A DNA stretch of 64,000 nt. Source: Paraliobacillus salinarum (GTDB lineage Bacteria; Bacillota; Bacilli; Bacillales; Amphibacillaceae). The stretch covers positions 1 through 64,000 of the forward strand of contig NZ_JACEFA010000002.1 in assembly GCF_014083865.1 (NCBI RefSeq), in the 5' to 3' direction. The translations under genes were made by a program, and so were the position numbers. Below, one piece after another: positions 1-11,496 of the stretch (position 1 is the first letter of the stretch; each line of letters begins with the position of its first letter). The notes under the pieces were generated by a model. It worked only from the letters and a program-made list of their open reading frames with translations. It had not been told where the DNA came from and did no database searches.

Positions 1-225
1 ATAATTCGCCCATGGAGAACTTTTTTGGTTTACTAAAACAAGAGATGTATTACGGAGAGGCACTGTGCTCGTTTGAAGAATTAAAAAATAAAATTAAGGA
101 ACATATCAATTATTATAATAATAAGCGCATAAAGCAAAAATTGGCAGGCATGAGTCCAGTTCAATACCGAATTCACACCAGCCAATTAGCTGCTTAATAT
201 AACACTCTAACTTTTTGGGGTCACA
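1..225 (+). mobile_element. Right end of an IS3-family insertion sequence (truncated by the window edge)
   Basis: The window opens inside the transposase of an IS3/IS150-type element. About 28 bases after its stop the sequence reads CTTTTTGGGGTCACA, which resembles the terminal inverted repeat of IS150-group elements (TGT/ACA ends next to TGACCCCAAAAAGTT). I place the right end near 225. The left end lies outside the window, so the target-site duplication cannot be checked. Confidence 0.75.
3..197 (+). CDS. IS3-family transposase OrfB, C-terminal part
   Basis: This is the C-terminal end of an IS3-family DDE transposase (integrase core, rve domain). The reading frame is open from the first bases of the window and gives NSPMENFFGLLKQEMYYG, followed by the FEELKNKI and YYNNKRIKQKL segments typical of the last 65 residues of OrfB. 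The N-terminal part, including the first catalytic aspartates, is outside the window, so activity cannot be judged. The glutamate of the DDE triad probably lies in the MENFFGLLKQE stretch. Cargo genes are not seen. Confidence 0.85.
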   Translation, partial: NSPMENFFGLLKQEMYYGEALCSFEELKNKIKEHINYYNNKRIKQKLAGMSPVQYRIHTSQLAA

Positions 226-277
226 TCATATTATTCCGGCACTTTTTTTCATAAAATCTTTTCCTATTTATTTCTAT

Positions 278-1156
278 TCACCCAATTACCATTTCTATAT
301 GCTTTGGTAGTACTTGAATAGTTGATGGTGTTTCACTCTTTCTTTCTCCATCACAATCAATTTTCTGGCTTGGAGTAGTTTCGATTGTAACTCGCTTAGC
401 TTGCAAAGGAATTATCCCCTCCATATTCTGAGTTTGTATGCCAACCTTGGATTGAATCATAGAGAAAAAGGATTGAATAGAAGCTTCCTTAACAATCAAT
501 ATATCAAATAGTCCATCTTGAATATCTCCGTTAGGAAAAAAAGCTCGAATGCCACCAATATATGTTCCATTTCCGACAATAACCATTACCGCTTCGTCTG
601 TCACTGTCTCAGCTTCTGTCTCCACTTTCACGTTAAACACGTTTGCTTTTCCGATCGATTGAATTGTTTTCAAATAATAAGCTAACCGACCAATATTTTG
701 TTTTGAGTCAGAGTCAACCGTTTCAGACACTTCTGTAATTAAGCCAATGCCCCAAAAATTGAGAAAATAATGATGATCACTTTGCCCAACATCTATCCAC
801 TTAGTTTTTTTCACTGAAATCTGATGCGCTGCTTTTAAGGGTTGTTGTACCATACTAATCTCCCTTGAAAAATCATTACTCGTTCCACCTGGGATAATTG
901 CAAATGCCGGTCTTGAATCAAGCGGAGCTAAGGAATTGATTACTTCGTGAACAGTCCCATCTCCACCAGCCGCAATAATTAAGTCTACCGCTTTATACAC
1001 TTGCCGAACGATTTCAGCGCCATCTCCTGATTTTTTTGTTTGATACATCTTAACTTCTGTAAAAGCCGTTTCTAATATTTCTTTAATTTCTTCTTGTAAC
1101 TGTGCTAATTTACGATTACCTGATGCTGGATTAAAAATAACAGCAACACGATTCAT
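278..1156 (-). CDS. Diacylglycerol kinase family lipid kinase (YegS/BmrU type)
   Basis: A 292-residue soluble lipid kinase of the DAGK catalytic family. It probably phosphorylates diacylglycerol or a related lipid with ATP at the inner membrane face. The nucleotide-binding motif GGDGT is at about residue 64 and the IPGGTSNDF motif follows at about 88, both hallmarks of the family. The start is supported by GAGGT 7 bases upstream. It could be DgkB, which recycles diacylglycerol from lipoteichoic acid synthesis, but DgkB, YegS and BmrU paralogues cannot be separated without alignment. It stands alone between the IS3 end and lacZ. Confidence 0.8.
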   Translation of the reverse strand: MNRVAVIFNPASGNRKLAQLQEEIKEILETAFTEVKMYQTKKSGDGAEIVRQVYKAVDLIIAAGGDGTVHEVINSLAPLDSRPAFAIIPGGTSNDFSREISMVQQPLKAAHQISVKKTKWIDVGQSDHHYFLNFWGIGLITEVSETVDSDSKQNIGRLAYYLKTIQSIGKANVFNVKVETEAETVTDEAVMVIVGNGTYIGGIRAFFPNGDIQDGLFDILIVKEASIQSFFSMIQSKVGIQTQNMEGIIPLQAKRVTIETTPSQKIDCDGERKSETPSTIQVLPKHIEMVIG

Positions 1157-1220
1157 ATAGATTACCTCATTTCCAACACTTTTTTATACACCAACAAATT
1201 TAAGTATTGTCTATTGTTTT

Positions 1221-1304
1221 TTTAAATATAAAGTTTGCTTTATATTTAAACATTCCCTCATCGATCATTAATAAACCATTCGATTATTTCCGGGGAAATA
1301 ATCG
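1221..1304. repeat. Two perfect palindromes in the lipid kinase-lacZ intergenic region
   Basis: Two separate perfect inverted repeats lie between the lipid kinase start and the lacZ terminator. The first has 13-bp arms (TTTAAATATAAAG, 4-base loop, 1221-1250). The second has 11-bp arms (CGATTATTTCC, 2-base loop, 1281-1304). Neither is followed by a U-tract on either strand, so they are not ordinary terminators. They could be operators for the lipid kinase promoter. Function is unknown. Confidence 0.6.
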
Positions 1305-1337
1305 AAAAAACGACAGATATATGAAACAAACAAAAAA

Positions 1338-1372
1338 ACATGTATCGCTATTTCTCACATAGCGATACATGT
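1338..1372 (-). terminator. Intrinsic terminator of lacZ
   Basis: A 14-bp perfect stem (ACATGTATCGCTAT and its complement) with a 7-base loop lies just after the lacZ stop and is followed on the minus strand by a run of seven U. Confidence 0.85.
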
Positions 1373-1376
1373 TAAT

Positions 1377-4541
<3,165 letters not shown>

Positions 4542-4588
4542 CTATATAGTAAATTTGGAAAAAGGGACCCCCTAAGGGAATCCCACTT

Positions 4589-4747
4589 CTATTTTAACGA
4601 CCTTTTAAATATTCGTGATTCAAATGCTTTAAATATGATTTCTCCATTTACAGTTTGACCTGTTTCCACATCAGTTAAAGGAATGGTTAAATGACCCCTT
4701 CTTTCTTCCTCACTGAAATTCTGAAGAAAATAAAATACAATATCGTA
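4589..4747 (-). pseudogene. C-terminal remnant of a glycoside-hydrolase-like gene
   Basis: An open frame of about 53 codons without a start codon or ribosome site ends at a TAG at 4589. It encodes FYFLQNFSEEERRGHL, then TDVETGQTVNGEI and FKAFESRIFKRSLK. This pattern resembles the small beta-sandwich that closes GH42 and related beta-galactosidases (a NFS-EE stretch, a D-x-x-TG stretch, a final F-E-S/V-R-I strand). The frame begins right behind the relP terminator, as expected if a deletion removed the rest of the gene. The family assignment is a guess from pattern; the truncation is seen directly. Confidence 0.4.
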
Positions 4748-4777
4748 AAATAGCCAAGATTCTAGTCTTGGCTATTT
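4748..4777 (-). terminator. Terminator of relP
   Basis: A perfect 12-bp stem (AAATAGCCAAGA and complement) with a 6-base loop sits three bases after the relP stop. On the minus strand it is followed by a U-rich but interrupted tract. Confidence 0.65.
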
Positions 4778-4779
4778 CT

Positions 4780-5421
4780 TTAAACAGATAGTTTACTTTT
4801 GTCTTTCACTTTTTCTACTTCTTGATGAATGTATGCCATTTTATCATCTAGTGCTTGAACTGTGTCTGCTGCTTGTTTTAATTCAATTAAAAATTCTTCA
4901 GGTATTTCCTGTTCAAATTTATAATATATTTTATGCTCCAGACTTGCCCATGTATCCATTGCAATCGTGCGAATTTGTATTTCAACAGGTACATTTACTG
5001 TTCGATTGGCTAAAAATACTGGCACTTGAATAATTAGATGGAAGCTTCGGTATCCGTTCGGTTTCGGGTTCGCGATGTAATCTTTTACCTTTATCACATG
5101 AATATCATCCTGTTGGCAAAGCATAGCATGAATTCTATAAATATCAGCGACAAATGAGCACGTAACCCGCACACCAGCAATATCATGAACATAACTCTTT
5201 GCATTTTGTATCGTTACATCTAAGCCTTTTCGCTTTAATTTTTTTATAACACTATTAGGTTCTTTTAATCTTGATTTTATATGTTCCATTGGATTATGGT
5301 TGTGAATAAACTCGAACTCTTCGCTCAATATATTTAGTTTTGTGTTTATTTCATCCAACGCAAACTTGTATACTAAAAACTCATTTTTCCATTCATGAAA
5401 TTCCTTTTCAAGTAAATTCAT
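4780..5421 (-). CDS. relP: Small alarmone synthetase RelP (YwaC/SasA type GTP pyrophosphokinase)
   Basis: A 213-residue single-domain (p)ppGpp synthetase that transfers pyrophosphate from ATP to GTP or GDP in stress. It has only the RelA/SpoT synthetase domain, with no hydrolase, TGS or ACT domains. Recognisable segments are WKNEFLVYKFALD at the N-terminus, HDIAGVRVTCSF, KPNGYRSFHLI, VEIQIRTIAMDTWASLEHKIYYK. The first segment matches YwaC (RelP/SAS2) rather than YjbM (RelQ). I chose the ATG at 5421 because AAGGGTGA precedes it at good spacing, whereas the ATG at 5439 has no ribosome site. Own terminator, so monocistronic. Confidence 0.88.
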   Translation of the reverse strand: MNLLEKEFHEWKNEFLVYKFALDEINTKLNILSEEFEFIHNHNPMEHIKSRLKEPNSVIKKLKRKGLDVTIQNAKSYVHDIAGVRVTCSFVADIYRIHAMLCQQDDIHVIKVKDYIANPKPNGYRSFHLIIQVPVFLANRTVNVPVEIQIRTIAMDTWASLEHKIYYKFEQEIPEEFLIELKQAADTVQALDDKMAYIHQEVEKVKDKSKLSV

Positions 5422-5542
5422 TTCATTCACCCTTCTCATATGGTATATCTACCATGATCTAGTATAGCATGAGCAGGGATTAAATGTTTGGCAGTTTTGT
5501 GTAATTCCAGTGAAACATTTTCTTTTCCATTATTCTTTTAAT

Positions 5543-6727
5543 TTACTGTGCTTTAGCTACTTCAAGTGTATCTTGCGTACAAAAAATAACTCCTAACTCG
5601 TGGTGTTCTCCTTCATATAGCGCACGTTGCACGAATCTAATTTCCCCACGTTCATCAATAATATCCAACTTACAATATGCTCGATTTAATTGTAAAGCCT
5701 CATAAAATCCTTGCTCCGTAGATACATTCGAACCATTTACTTTAACAATTTTCTCTCCCACTTCTAGCCCAATCTCTTCACCAGGCGTACCAGGTATCGT
5801 AGCTAAGATTCGAAGTCCATCTTGTTCTGGGCTGAAAAATGGGCGAACTTGACGATCTTTTATTTTAAAACGTATAAAAATCCATTCTCGACCAATTAGT
5901 GCTATCACAACACTAATCATTGTTAGTATCGGTAGAAAATATCCTGCAATAGCCGTTCCAATTACAACAAAGCTTAATATTAATAAAGATTGCGATAAGC
6001 CATGTAACGCTCTCTTAGGTAACGCTCCTCGTATAACTTGTTCGACTCCAATAATTACCGGAAAAAACATAAGCCCAAATTCTTGACCATCAATTGGGAT
6101 CACAGGCCACCATGGCACAATTGATATAAGTTCACCTACTGGAAATAATGTCACGATTGGTATAAGAGATGCTTTTTTAAAACGGTGTTGACCAATAAAC
6201 TTTCCTCGTGTTCCTTGCAGGCGTTCTGGCAATGTCTCATTGTTTCGTACCCTCATTAACAAGAATGATTCATAGATTAACAATATCCCCATAAGGATTG
6301 TAAAAGCTACCCACTGATTTGTCGATATTGTCGCATCGATTCGAAAAGGAAGATAATCGATATAGTACGGCGCTAATAAAAGAAGCAAATACGAAAAACC
6401 AAATGTATACGCTGCAGACAACCAAGAGAATTTATTAGTAAGTAATAGCAACAGAGTGATTACTGACAGTGCTCCTACCATAATGTAAGAGAAAGATACG
6501 CCTAAGCCAACTAATAATAGCGATAGGACCAAACTAAAGAACAGAGACGATTTCCACGTGAATCGAAGCTCATGAAAAACATCAAATATTTTTGAGCCGA
6601 ACATGTTTCTTTCCTTTTTAATCCGCTTTAACGATGTAAGAAAGACAACAATAATAAAGATATATAAAAGTGGATTGAAAAAAAATCTTCCGAGTCCTTT
6701 AGTTATTTCAGTTAACCATATATCCAT
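5543..6727 (-). CDS. minJ: MinJ-like PDZ-domain membrane protein (division site topology)
   Basis: A 394-residue polytopic membrane protein with about seven or eight hydrophobic segments (roughly residues 12-280) followed by a C-terminal PDZ domain (LRILATIPGTPGEEIGLEVGEKIVKVNGS region). Size, topology and position beside ctpB match B. subtilis MinJ, which links DivIVA to MinD and so restricts FtsZ assembly at poles and new septa. The assignment rests on architecture and synteny, as sequence conservation in this family is modest. Two ATGs (6733, 6727) follow the ribosome site; 6727 has the better spacing. Confidence 0.82.
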   Translation of the reverse strand: MDIWLTEITKGLGRFFFNPLLYIFIIVVFLTSLKRIKKERNMFGSKIFDVFHELRFTWKSSLFFSLVLSLLLVGLGVSFSYIMVGALSVITLLLLLTNKFSWLSAAYTFGFSYLLLLLAPYYIDYLPFRIDATISTNQWVAFTILMGILLIYESFLLMRVRNNETLPERLQGTRGKFIGQHRFKKASLIPIVTLFPVGELISIVPWWPVIPIDGQEFGLMFFPVIIGVEQVIRGALPKRALHGLSQSLLILSFVVIGTAIAGYFLPILTMISVVIALIGREWIFIRFKIKDRQVRPFFSPEQDGLRILATIPGTPGEEIGLEVGEKIVKVNGSNVSTEQGFYEALQLNRAYCKLDIIDERGEIRFVQRALYEGEHHELGVIFCTQDTLEVAKAQ

Positions 6728-6824
6728 CTTCATCCACTCGCCTTCTAAATTAATACATACACATACACCACTATATTCGATTTATTTAACACGATTTCCT
6801 GCTTATATGACAAGTTAAAACAAA

Positions 6825-6850
6825 TTGATCCACAATGAGTTGTGGATCAA
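6825..6850 (-). terminator. Terminator of ctpB
   Basis: A perfect 11-bp stem (TTGATCCACAA and complement) with a 4-base loop, followed on the minus strand by UUUGUUUU. Confidence 0.8.
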
Positions 6851-6863
6851 CTTAGATTGAATT

Positions 6864-8339
6864 TTAATCTACTAATGATTGAAGCGCAGCATCTTTTTGA
6901 AGATCATCTTCTCCACTACGAATTTTCTCAATCACACTTGTTTGTAGCTTTTCAGCAGTATCACTAGTTAATTCGCCTGATGCTTTTAAGCCATTATCTT
7001 TTTGATACTTTATAACGGCTTCTTTTGTTTGTTCACTAAAGTAACCATCTACACGTCCAGGATCATAACCTAATCCTTTCAAAATAACTTGCGCATTTGC
7101 AATTGTTTCATCACTATCATTATACTTCAATGTTTCTTCAATTTGTATTGGATTCGCGTAAAAATAGTCTGGCTGCTCTACTTTAATTGTAGGTTCTACT
7201 CCTTTTTCATGTATCCAATTTCCATCTGGAGATAACCATTTAAATAGTGTTAACTTAATTGTGCTTCCATCTCCCATTGGAATGGTTTGTTGAACAGTCC
7301 CTTTTCCAAAGCTTGTCACTCCAACTACTTCCGCGTTAGCCGCTTCTTTTAATGCAATTGCTAATATTTCAGAAGCGGATGCACTTCCTTCATTAATAAG
7401 AACAGAGATTGGGTAGTCTTTTCCTTCTTTAAGGTTTGAGACATGTCGTTCTTTCTTTCCATCTCCATTTTCAATTTGCAAATACGGTTTGTCTTTTGGT
7501 ACGAAATGCTTCAAAATATCCTCTATTGATGTTAATAAACCACCAGGATTTCCTCTTACATCTATAACAAGTCCTTGAATTCCTTGTTTTTCTAATGACG
7601 TTAATTCTTCTTTAAACCGTTCGGCTGTATTTTCAGAGAAAGATGTAATTTCAATTATTCCTTGTTTCTTTCCCTCTACCTCTTTCACGTCACTATAAAC
7701 TGTCTCTAATGGAATATCGTCTCGAACAAGATCTATAGATAGGGGATTAGATACACCTGGACGATCAATTTCAAGCGTTACAGTCGTCCCTTGTTTACCA
7801 CGTATTTTTGACACAGCTTCATACAAATCTAAGCCTTCTACACTATTTCCGTCTACTTTTAGAATTTGATCATTCGGTTTTAAACCAGCGCGTTCTGCGG
7901 GTGAATCTTTAATCGGTGCAACAATGGTTACTTTACCATCAACCATACTTACTTCTGCACCTATCCCCTCAAACGATGACTCAATTTGTTGATTAAATTC
8001 CTCTACTGTTTCTGCATCCATATAAACACTGTAAGGATCTTCTAAAGTATCTAACATTCCTTGAACAGCGCCCTCAATCAATGTATTCTTGTCCACATCT
8101 TCCAAATAATTCTCTTGAATTAGACTATATGCTTGCATTACTTTAGATAAACTCGATGAATTACTAGCATCATTAATAATCGCTTCTTTTTCTTCTTCTG
8201 ACAAATCCGCAAAGTTATTGTTGTCCTGATCTGATTCCTCTACTTGCTCCGGTTCGATCCAAAGCATCGTTAGGTATGTAGTTCCAGCACCGATCAATAA
8301 TGCTGCAACAATCAACGCTGCGAGGTAACTTTTTTTCAT
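6864..8339 (-). CDS. ctpB: Carboxy-terminal processing protease CtpB (S41 family)
   Basis: A 491-residue S41 serine protease anchored by an N-terminal membrane segment (KKSYLAALIVAALLIGAG). It has a PDZ domain (about residues 100-180), the S41 catalytic core with the Ser in GSASASEI and the Lys in SFGKGTVQ, and a C-terminal peptidoglycan-binding domain (LKGLGYDPGRVDGYFS repeat type). In B. subtilis CtpB cleaves SpoIVFA (and SpoIVFB) to trigger sigma-K activation during sporulation. The ATG at 8339 gives the best membrane anchor; a GTG six bases upstream has closer spacing to the GAGGTGG ribosome site and cannot be excluded. Synteny with minJ and ftsEX supports the name. Confidence 0.88.
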   Translation of the reverse strand: MKKSYLAALIVAALLIGAGTTYLTMLWIEPEQVEESDQDNNNFADLSEEEKEAIINDASNSSSLSKVMQAYSLIQENYLEDVDKNTLIEGAVQGMLDTLEDPYSVYMDAETVEEFNQQIESSFEGIGAEVSMVDGKVTIVAPIKDSPAERAGLKPNDQILKVDGNSVEGLDLYEAVSKIRGKQGTTVTLEIDRPGVSNPLSIDLVRDDIPLETVYSDVKEVEGKKQGIIEITSFSENTAERFKEELTSLEKQGIQGLVIDVRGNPGGLLTSIEDILKHFVPKDKPYLQIENGDGKKERHVSNLKEGKDYPISVLINEGSASASEILAIALKEAANAEVVGVTSFGKGTVQQTIPMGDGSTIKLTLFKWLSPDGNWIHEKGVEPTIKVEQPDYFYANPIQIEETLKYNDSDETIANAQVILKGLGYDPGRVDGYFSEQTKEAVIKYQKDNGLKASGELTSDTAEKLQTSVIEKIRSGEDDLQKDAALQSLVD

Positions 8340-8403
8340 TTGCACGTATTCCACCTCAATTGTCTTTTTTGTCTTTTTATAGTGTATCATATAAATGGCA
8401 CAA

Positions 8404-8436
8404 AAAGGCACCACAACGTAACGTGCGATGCCTTTC
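8404..8436 (-). terminator. Terminator of the M23 hydrolase gene
   Basis: The stem AAAGGCA with inner CAC/GTG pairs is closed by TGCCTTT and followed by UUUG on the minus strand. It overlaps the region just upstream of ctpB. Confidence 0.65.
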
Positions 8437-8476
8437 TTTTTATTATAATATGTTGTTTTTTAAAATTAATGCTTGC

Positions 8477-9847
8477 TTATGGCAAATAATTCAATGGGTT
8501 AATTCCGCCTTTGTAGCTCCATCTACCATTATGCACTTCAAAGTGTAAGTGGCTACCAAATGAATTACCTGTATTACCCATTGCTCCAATTGGTTGCCCT
8601 TGGTTTACTGTTTGCATATATGATACACCCAAACTACTCATATGTGCGTAAACAGTAGTTATCTTTAGTGATGGATGATAAATGTATACGACATTACCAT
8701 AACTGCTTGAGTAGTTTGCACGAGTTACTACACCACTCGCTGCTGCTTTAATTGGTGTGCCTGTACTGTTCGCAATATCAATTCCATAATGGAAACCACC
8801 ACCATTGAAATCTCTAGGTCCATAACCTGAAGATCTTCTTCCAGTTGTTGGCCAGATCAATGAACCATTGCCTCCACCTGAGCCTGACAAGGAAGAATCA
8901 TTGCCTCCTGATCCACCAGAAGAACTACCATTACCCGAACTTCCACCATTACTACCATTAGATTGATTGTTTTCCGCTTCAGCTGCAGCTTCCGCTTCCG
9001 CCTGTTTCACAGCTTTTTCAATAGCTGCTGCTTGATTTGCTAATGTTTCTTGCTGTTCAGCCAAACTCATTTTATATTCTTCCAAATGGTTGTGTTCTTC
9101 TTCTAAATCATCTAATAACTCTTCTTTTTTAGCCATTTGTTTATCCAATTGAGATTGAATAGAATCTAATTCTTGTTTTTGAACAGCTAAATACTCTTTT
9201 CTCTCTTCTAAGGATGCTTTATCATCTTTCAATTGTTGTTGCTTCTCTTCTACGGACTCTTTCTTCTTTTGTACATCTTCTTTATCTTTTTTATGTGATT
9301 CCATGATACCTTTATCTTGGTCCATAATTTTTGTAACTACTGTAGCACGGTTAATAAAATCTCCAAAACTTTGCGCGCCCATTAAAACAGATAGATAATT
9401 AATATCGCCACCATTTTGTTGAATAGAGCGTAAACGGTTTTTTAATAATTCTTCACGTTCTTTAATTTGTTTCTCTAATTCTTTAATCTCTTCCTTGAGT
9501 TGTTTTACTTCTTCTTCTGTTTTCTTAATTTCTTGTTCTGTTTCAGCTATCTTGTTATTATTTTTAGAGATTTCTGCTTTTTTGTTATCCAATTTTGCTT
9601 GTGTGTCTTCCAATTGAGCAGTGATTCCCTCAATATCATTAGCCATTTCTTCTTGTTGCGCTTCATTTTCAGCAATTTTTTTCTCTGTAGACTTTGCCTT
9701 ACTTGACGCACTACTCTTATCTTTCTCTACTTCATCTAATCTTTTCTCCAAATCGGCAAGGCTTTCTGCAGTGACAGTTGATAAACTTGATAGTAAAATT
9801 CCCATTATGACTGTTAAAATCGTTATGTAAGAAATAACTTTTTTCAT
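8477..9847 (-). CDS. Coiled-coil murein hydrolase / EnvC-type activator with M23 (LytM) domain
   Basis: A 456-residue secreted protein. It has a signal peptide (MKKVISYITILTVIMG... to TAE), a very long lysine/glutamate-rich coiled coil (about residues 30-290), a Gly/Ser/Asn-rich linker and a C-terminal LytM/M23 domain. The metal ligands of an active endopeptidase are present: HYGID near the domain start and HLHFEV near its end. So it may cut peptidoglycan itself rather than only activate amidases as E. coli EnvC does. It lies directly after ftsX. FtsEX controls CwlO in B. subtilis and EnvC/PcsB elsewhere, so this is the likely FtsEX client. Start set at 9847 by GGGGAGGAG. Confidence 0.88.
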   Translation of the reverse strand: MKKVISYITILTVIMGILLSSLSTVTAESLADLEKRLDEVEKDKSSASSKAKSTEKKIAENEAQQEEMANDIEGITAQLEDTQAKLDNKKAEISKNNNKIAETEQEIKKTEEEVKQLKEEIKELEKQIKEREELLKNRLRSIQQNGGDINYLSVLMGAQSFGDFINRATVVTKIMDQDKGIMESHKKDKEDVQKKKESVEEKQQQLKDDKASLEERKEYLAVQKQELDSIQSQLDKQMAKKEELLDDLEEEHNHLEEYKMSLAEQQETLANQAAAIEKAVKQAEAEAAAEAENNQSNGSNGGSSGNGSSSGGSGGNDSSLSGSGGGNGSLIWPTTGRRSSGYGPRDFNGGGFHYGIDIANSTGTPIKAAASGVVTRANYSSSYGNVVYIYHPSLKITTVYAHMSSLGVSYMQTVNQGQPIGAMGNTGNSFGSHLHFEVHNGRWSYKGGINPLNYLP

Positions 9848-9907
9848 AGTTGGAACTCCTCCCCGTTTCAAATGATTTTTTTAGTTTATAACTAGTATGT
9901 AAGGGTA

Positions 9908-9935
9908 TAAGTCTTATAGATAAGACTTATACCTT
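9908..9935. terminator. Hairpin at the end of ftsX
   Basis: A perfect 13-bp stem (GGTATAAGTCTTA and complement, 4-base loop) overlaps the ftsX stop codon. The U-tract is weak, so it may be a partial terminator or an RNA-stability stem between ftsX and the M23 gene. Confidence 0.45.
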
Positions 9936-10820
9936 TAAGAATTTACGAACACTCATTACGCTTCCCCAAACACCAATTGCTGCACCAATTAATAAGATTA
10001 GTCCTGCTAATTGCCATGCAAATGGGTGGAAGTCTAGTAAAGTCATAAAGCTAAATTGGTCTAATGCGGTTGTACTGTTATCTAAGTAATAGTAGCCTGT
10101 TAAAAGGATAATAATTGGTAAGATACTTCCTAATACACCTAATAACAATCCTTCAACAAAGAATGGCCAACGAATGAACCAGTTTGTCGCACCAACTAAT
10201 TTCATAATTCCAATCTCTTTACTACGCGCCATAATCGTAATTTTTATTGTATTGGAAATTAAGAAAATCGCTGTAAAAACTAATGCAAAGATTAACACCA
10301 GCCCTATGTTTCTAGCATACTCGTTAAATTGAAATAGATTTTGTACAACATCTTGTCCATAATTTACTTTTTCCACTTTATCTATTTTTTCTATTTCACC
10401 CGCAATTTTCATTGTATCTTGCGGATCAGTTGTTTTTACAATATATGCATTGTTTAGTGGATTGTCTTGTTCATAAAGCTCCCAAGCGCCACCTTCTTCT
10501 CCCATACTATCAACTAAGCTTCTCAATTCTTCTTCTTTTGTAGAAAAATCAACTGTGTCAACCTCTGCTATGTCTTTGATCTGTTCACCAACAGCTTCTA
10601 TCTCCTTATCATCTGCTGTTAGATCTACTAGTACTTTAATTTGAACGTCTTCCTCTAGATTATCTGCCACATGATTTAAGTTAAGCATTAATGCTAGGAA
10701 GGCCCCTACTAATAATAGAGTAGTTGTTACCGCACCGATCGATGCGATAGTCATCCAACTATTACGCCATATATTTTTTGATCCTTCACGAAAATGTCGT
10801 TTAAATGTTCTAAATTTCAT
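9927..10820 (-). CDS. ftsX: Cell division ABC transporter membrane subunit FtsX
   Basis: A 297-residue FtsX. It has a short cytoplasmic N-terminus (KFRTFKRHFREGSKNIWRN), a first membrane segment, a large extracellular domain (about residues 50-165), then three membrane segments (LVLIFALVFTAIFLIS, LLGVLGSILPIIILL, LAGLILLIGAAIGVWG). With FtsE it transmits ATP hydrolysis to an external peptidoglycan hydrolase; the M23 coiled-coil protein downstream is the obvious partner. The start at 10820 lies inside the end of ftsE (11-base overlap) and has GAGGTG nine bases upstream. Confidence 0.94.
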   Translation of the reverse strand: MKFRTFKRHFREGSKNIWRNSWMTIASIGAVTTTLLLVGAFLALMLNLNHVADNLEEDVQIKVLVDLTADDKEIEAVGEQIKDIAEVDTVDFSTKEEELRSLVDSMGEEGGAWELYEQDNPLNNAYIVKTTDPQDTMKIAGEIEKIDKVEKVNYGQDVVQNLFQFNEYARNIGLVLIFALVFTAIFLISNTIKITIMARSKEIGIMKLVGATNWFIRWPFFVEGLLLGVLGSILPIIILLTGYYYLDNSTTALDQFSFMTLLDFHPFAWQLAGLILLIGAAIGVWGSVMSVRKFLKV

Positions 10821-11496
10821 AGCCGTATTCACCTCGATGCTCATCACGCACAATCAAACCATCTTCAATTGCTATAACGCGTTTTTTTATCGTGTTGACA
10901 ATTTCCTTGCTGTGAGTTGCCATTAAAATTGTTGTTCCTGTTGCATTAATTGATTCTAGCACTCTCATAATTTCCCAAGATGTTTCAGGATCTAAGTTTC
11001 CTGTCGGTTCGTCTGCAATTAATAGCTTCGGATGATTAACAATCGCTCGTGCAATAGATACACGTTGCTGTTCCCCACCTGAAAGCTCATCTGGTATGAA
11101 GCGCGCTTTATTTTTCAACCCTACTTGGTCTAGCACTTCCATCACGCGTCTTCGAATATTACGTGGTGATTCTTCCAGCACTTCTAATGCAAATGCAATA
11201 TTTTCATAAACAGTGAATTTAGGTAAAAGTTTGAAATCCTGATAAACTACACCTATATCTCTCCTTAGAAATGGGATATGTTTAGATTTGAGGGTAGTTA
11301 GATCTTTATCATTAACCATGATTGATCCTTTTGTAGGTTTTACTTCTTGGAAGATTAATTTTATAAAAGTAGATTTACCTGCGCCACTAGGTCCAACTAC
11401 ATAGACAAATTCTCCCTGGTCAATGTTAACATTAATCCCATTGAGGGCTGTTACACCATTAGCGTAAGTTTTATATATATCTTGCATAACTATCAT
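10810..11496 (-). CDS. ftsE: Cell division ATP-binding protein FtsE
   Basis: A 228-residue ABC ATPase partner of FtsX. Walker A is GPSGAGKST, the ABC signature LSGGEQQR and Walker B LLIADEPTGNLDP, with an H-loop in MATHSKE. It is cytoplasmic at the inner membrane face. The start at 11496 (MIVMQDIYKTY) is preceded by AAAGGTGAT; longer starts add residues not seen in the family. Overlap with ftsX shows translational coupling. Confidence 0.95.
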   Translation of the reverse strand: MIVMQDIYKTYANGVTALNGINVNIDQGEFVYVVGPSGAGKSTFIKLIFQEVKPTKGSIMVNDKDLTTLKSKHIPFLRRDIGVVYQDFKLLPKFTVYENIAFALEVLEESPRNIRRRVMEVLDQVGLKNKARFIPDELSGGEQQRVSIARAIVNHPKLLIADEPTGNLDPETSWEIMRVLESINATGTTILMATHSKEIVNTIKKRVIAIEDGLIVRDEHRGEYGYEI

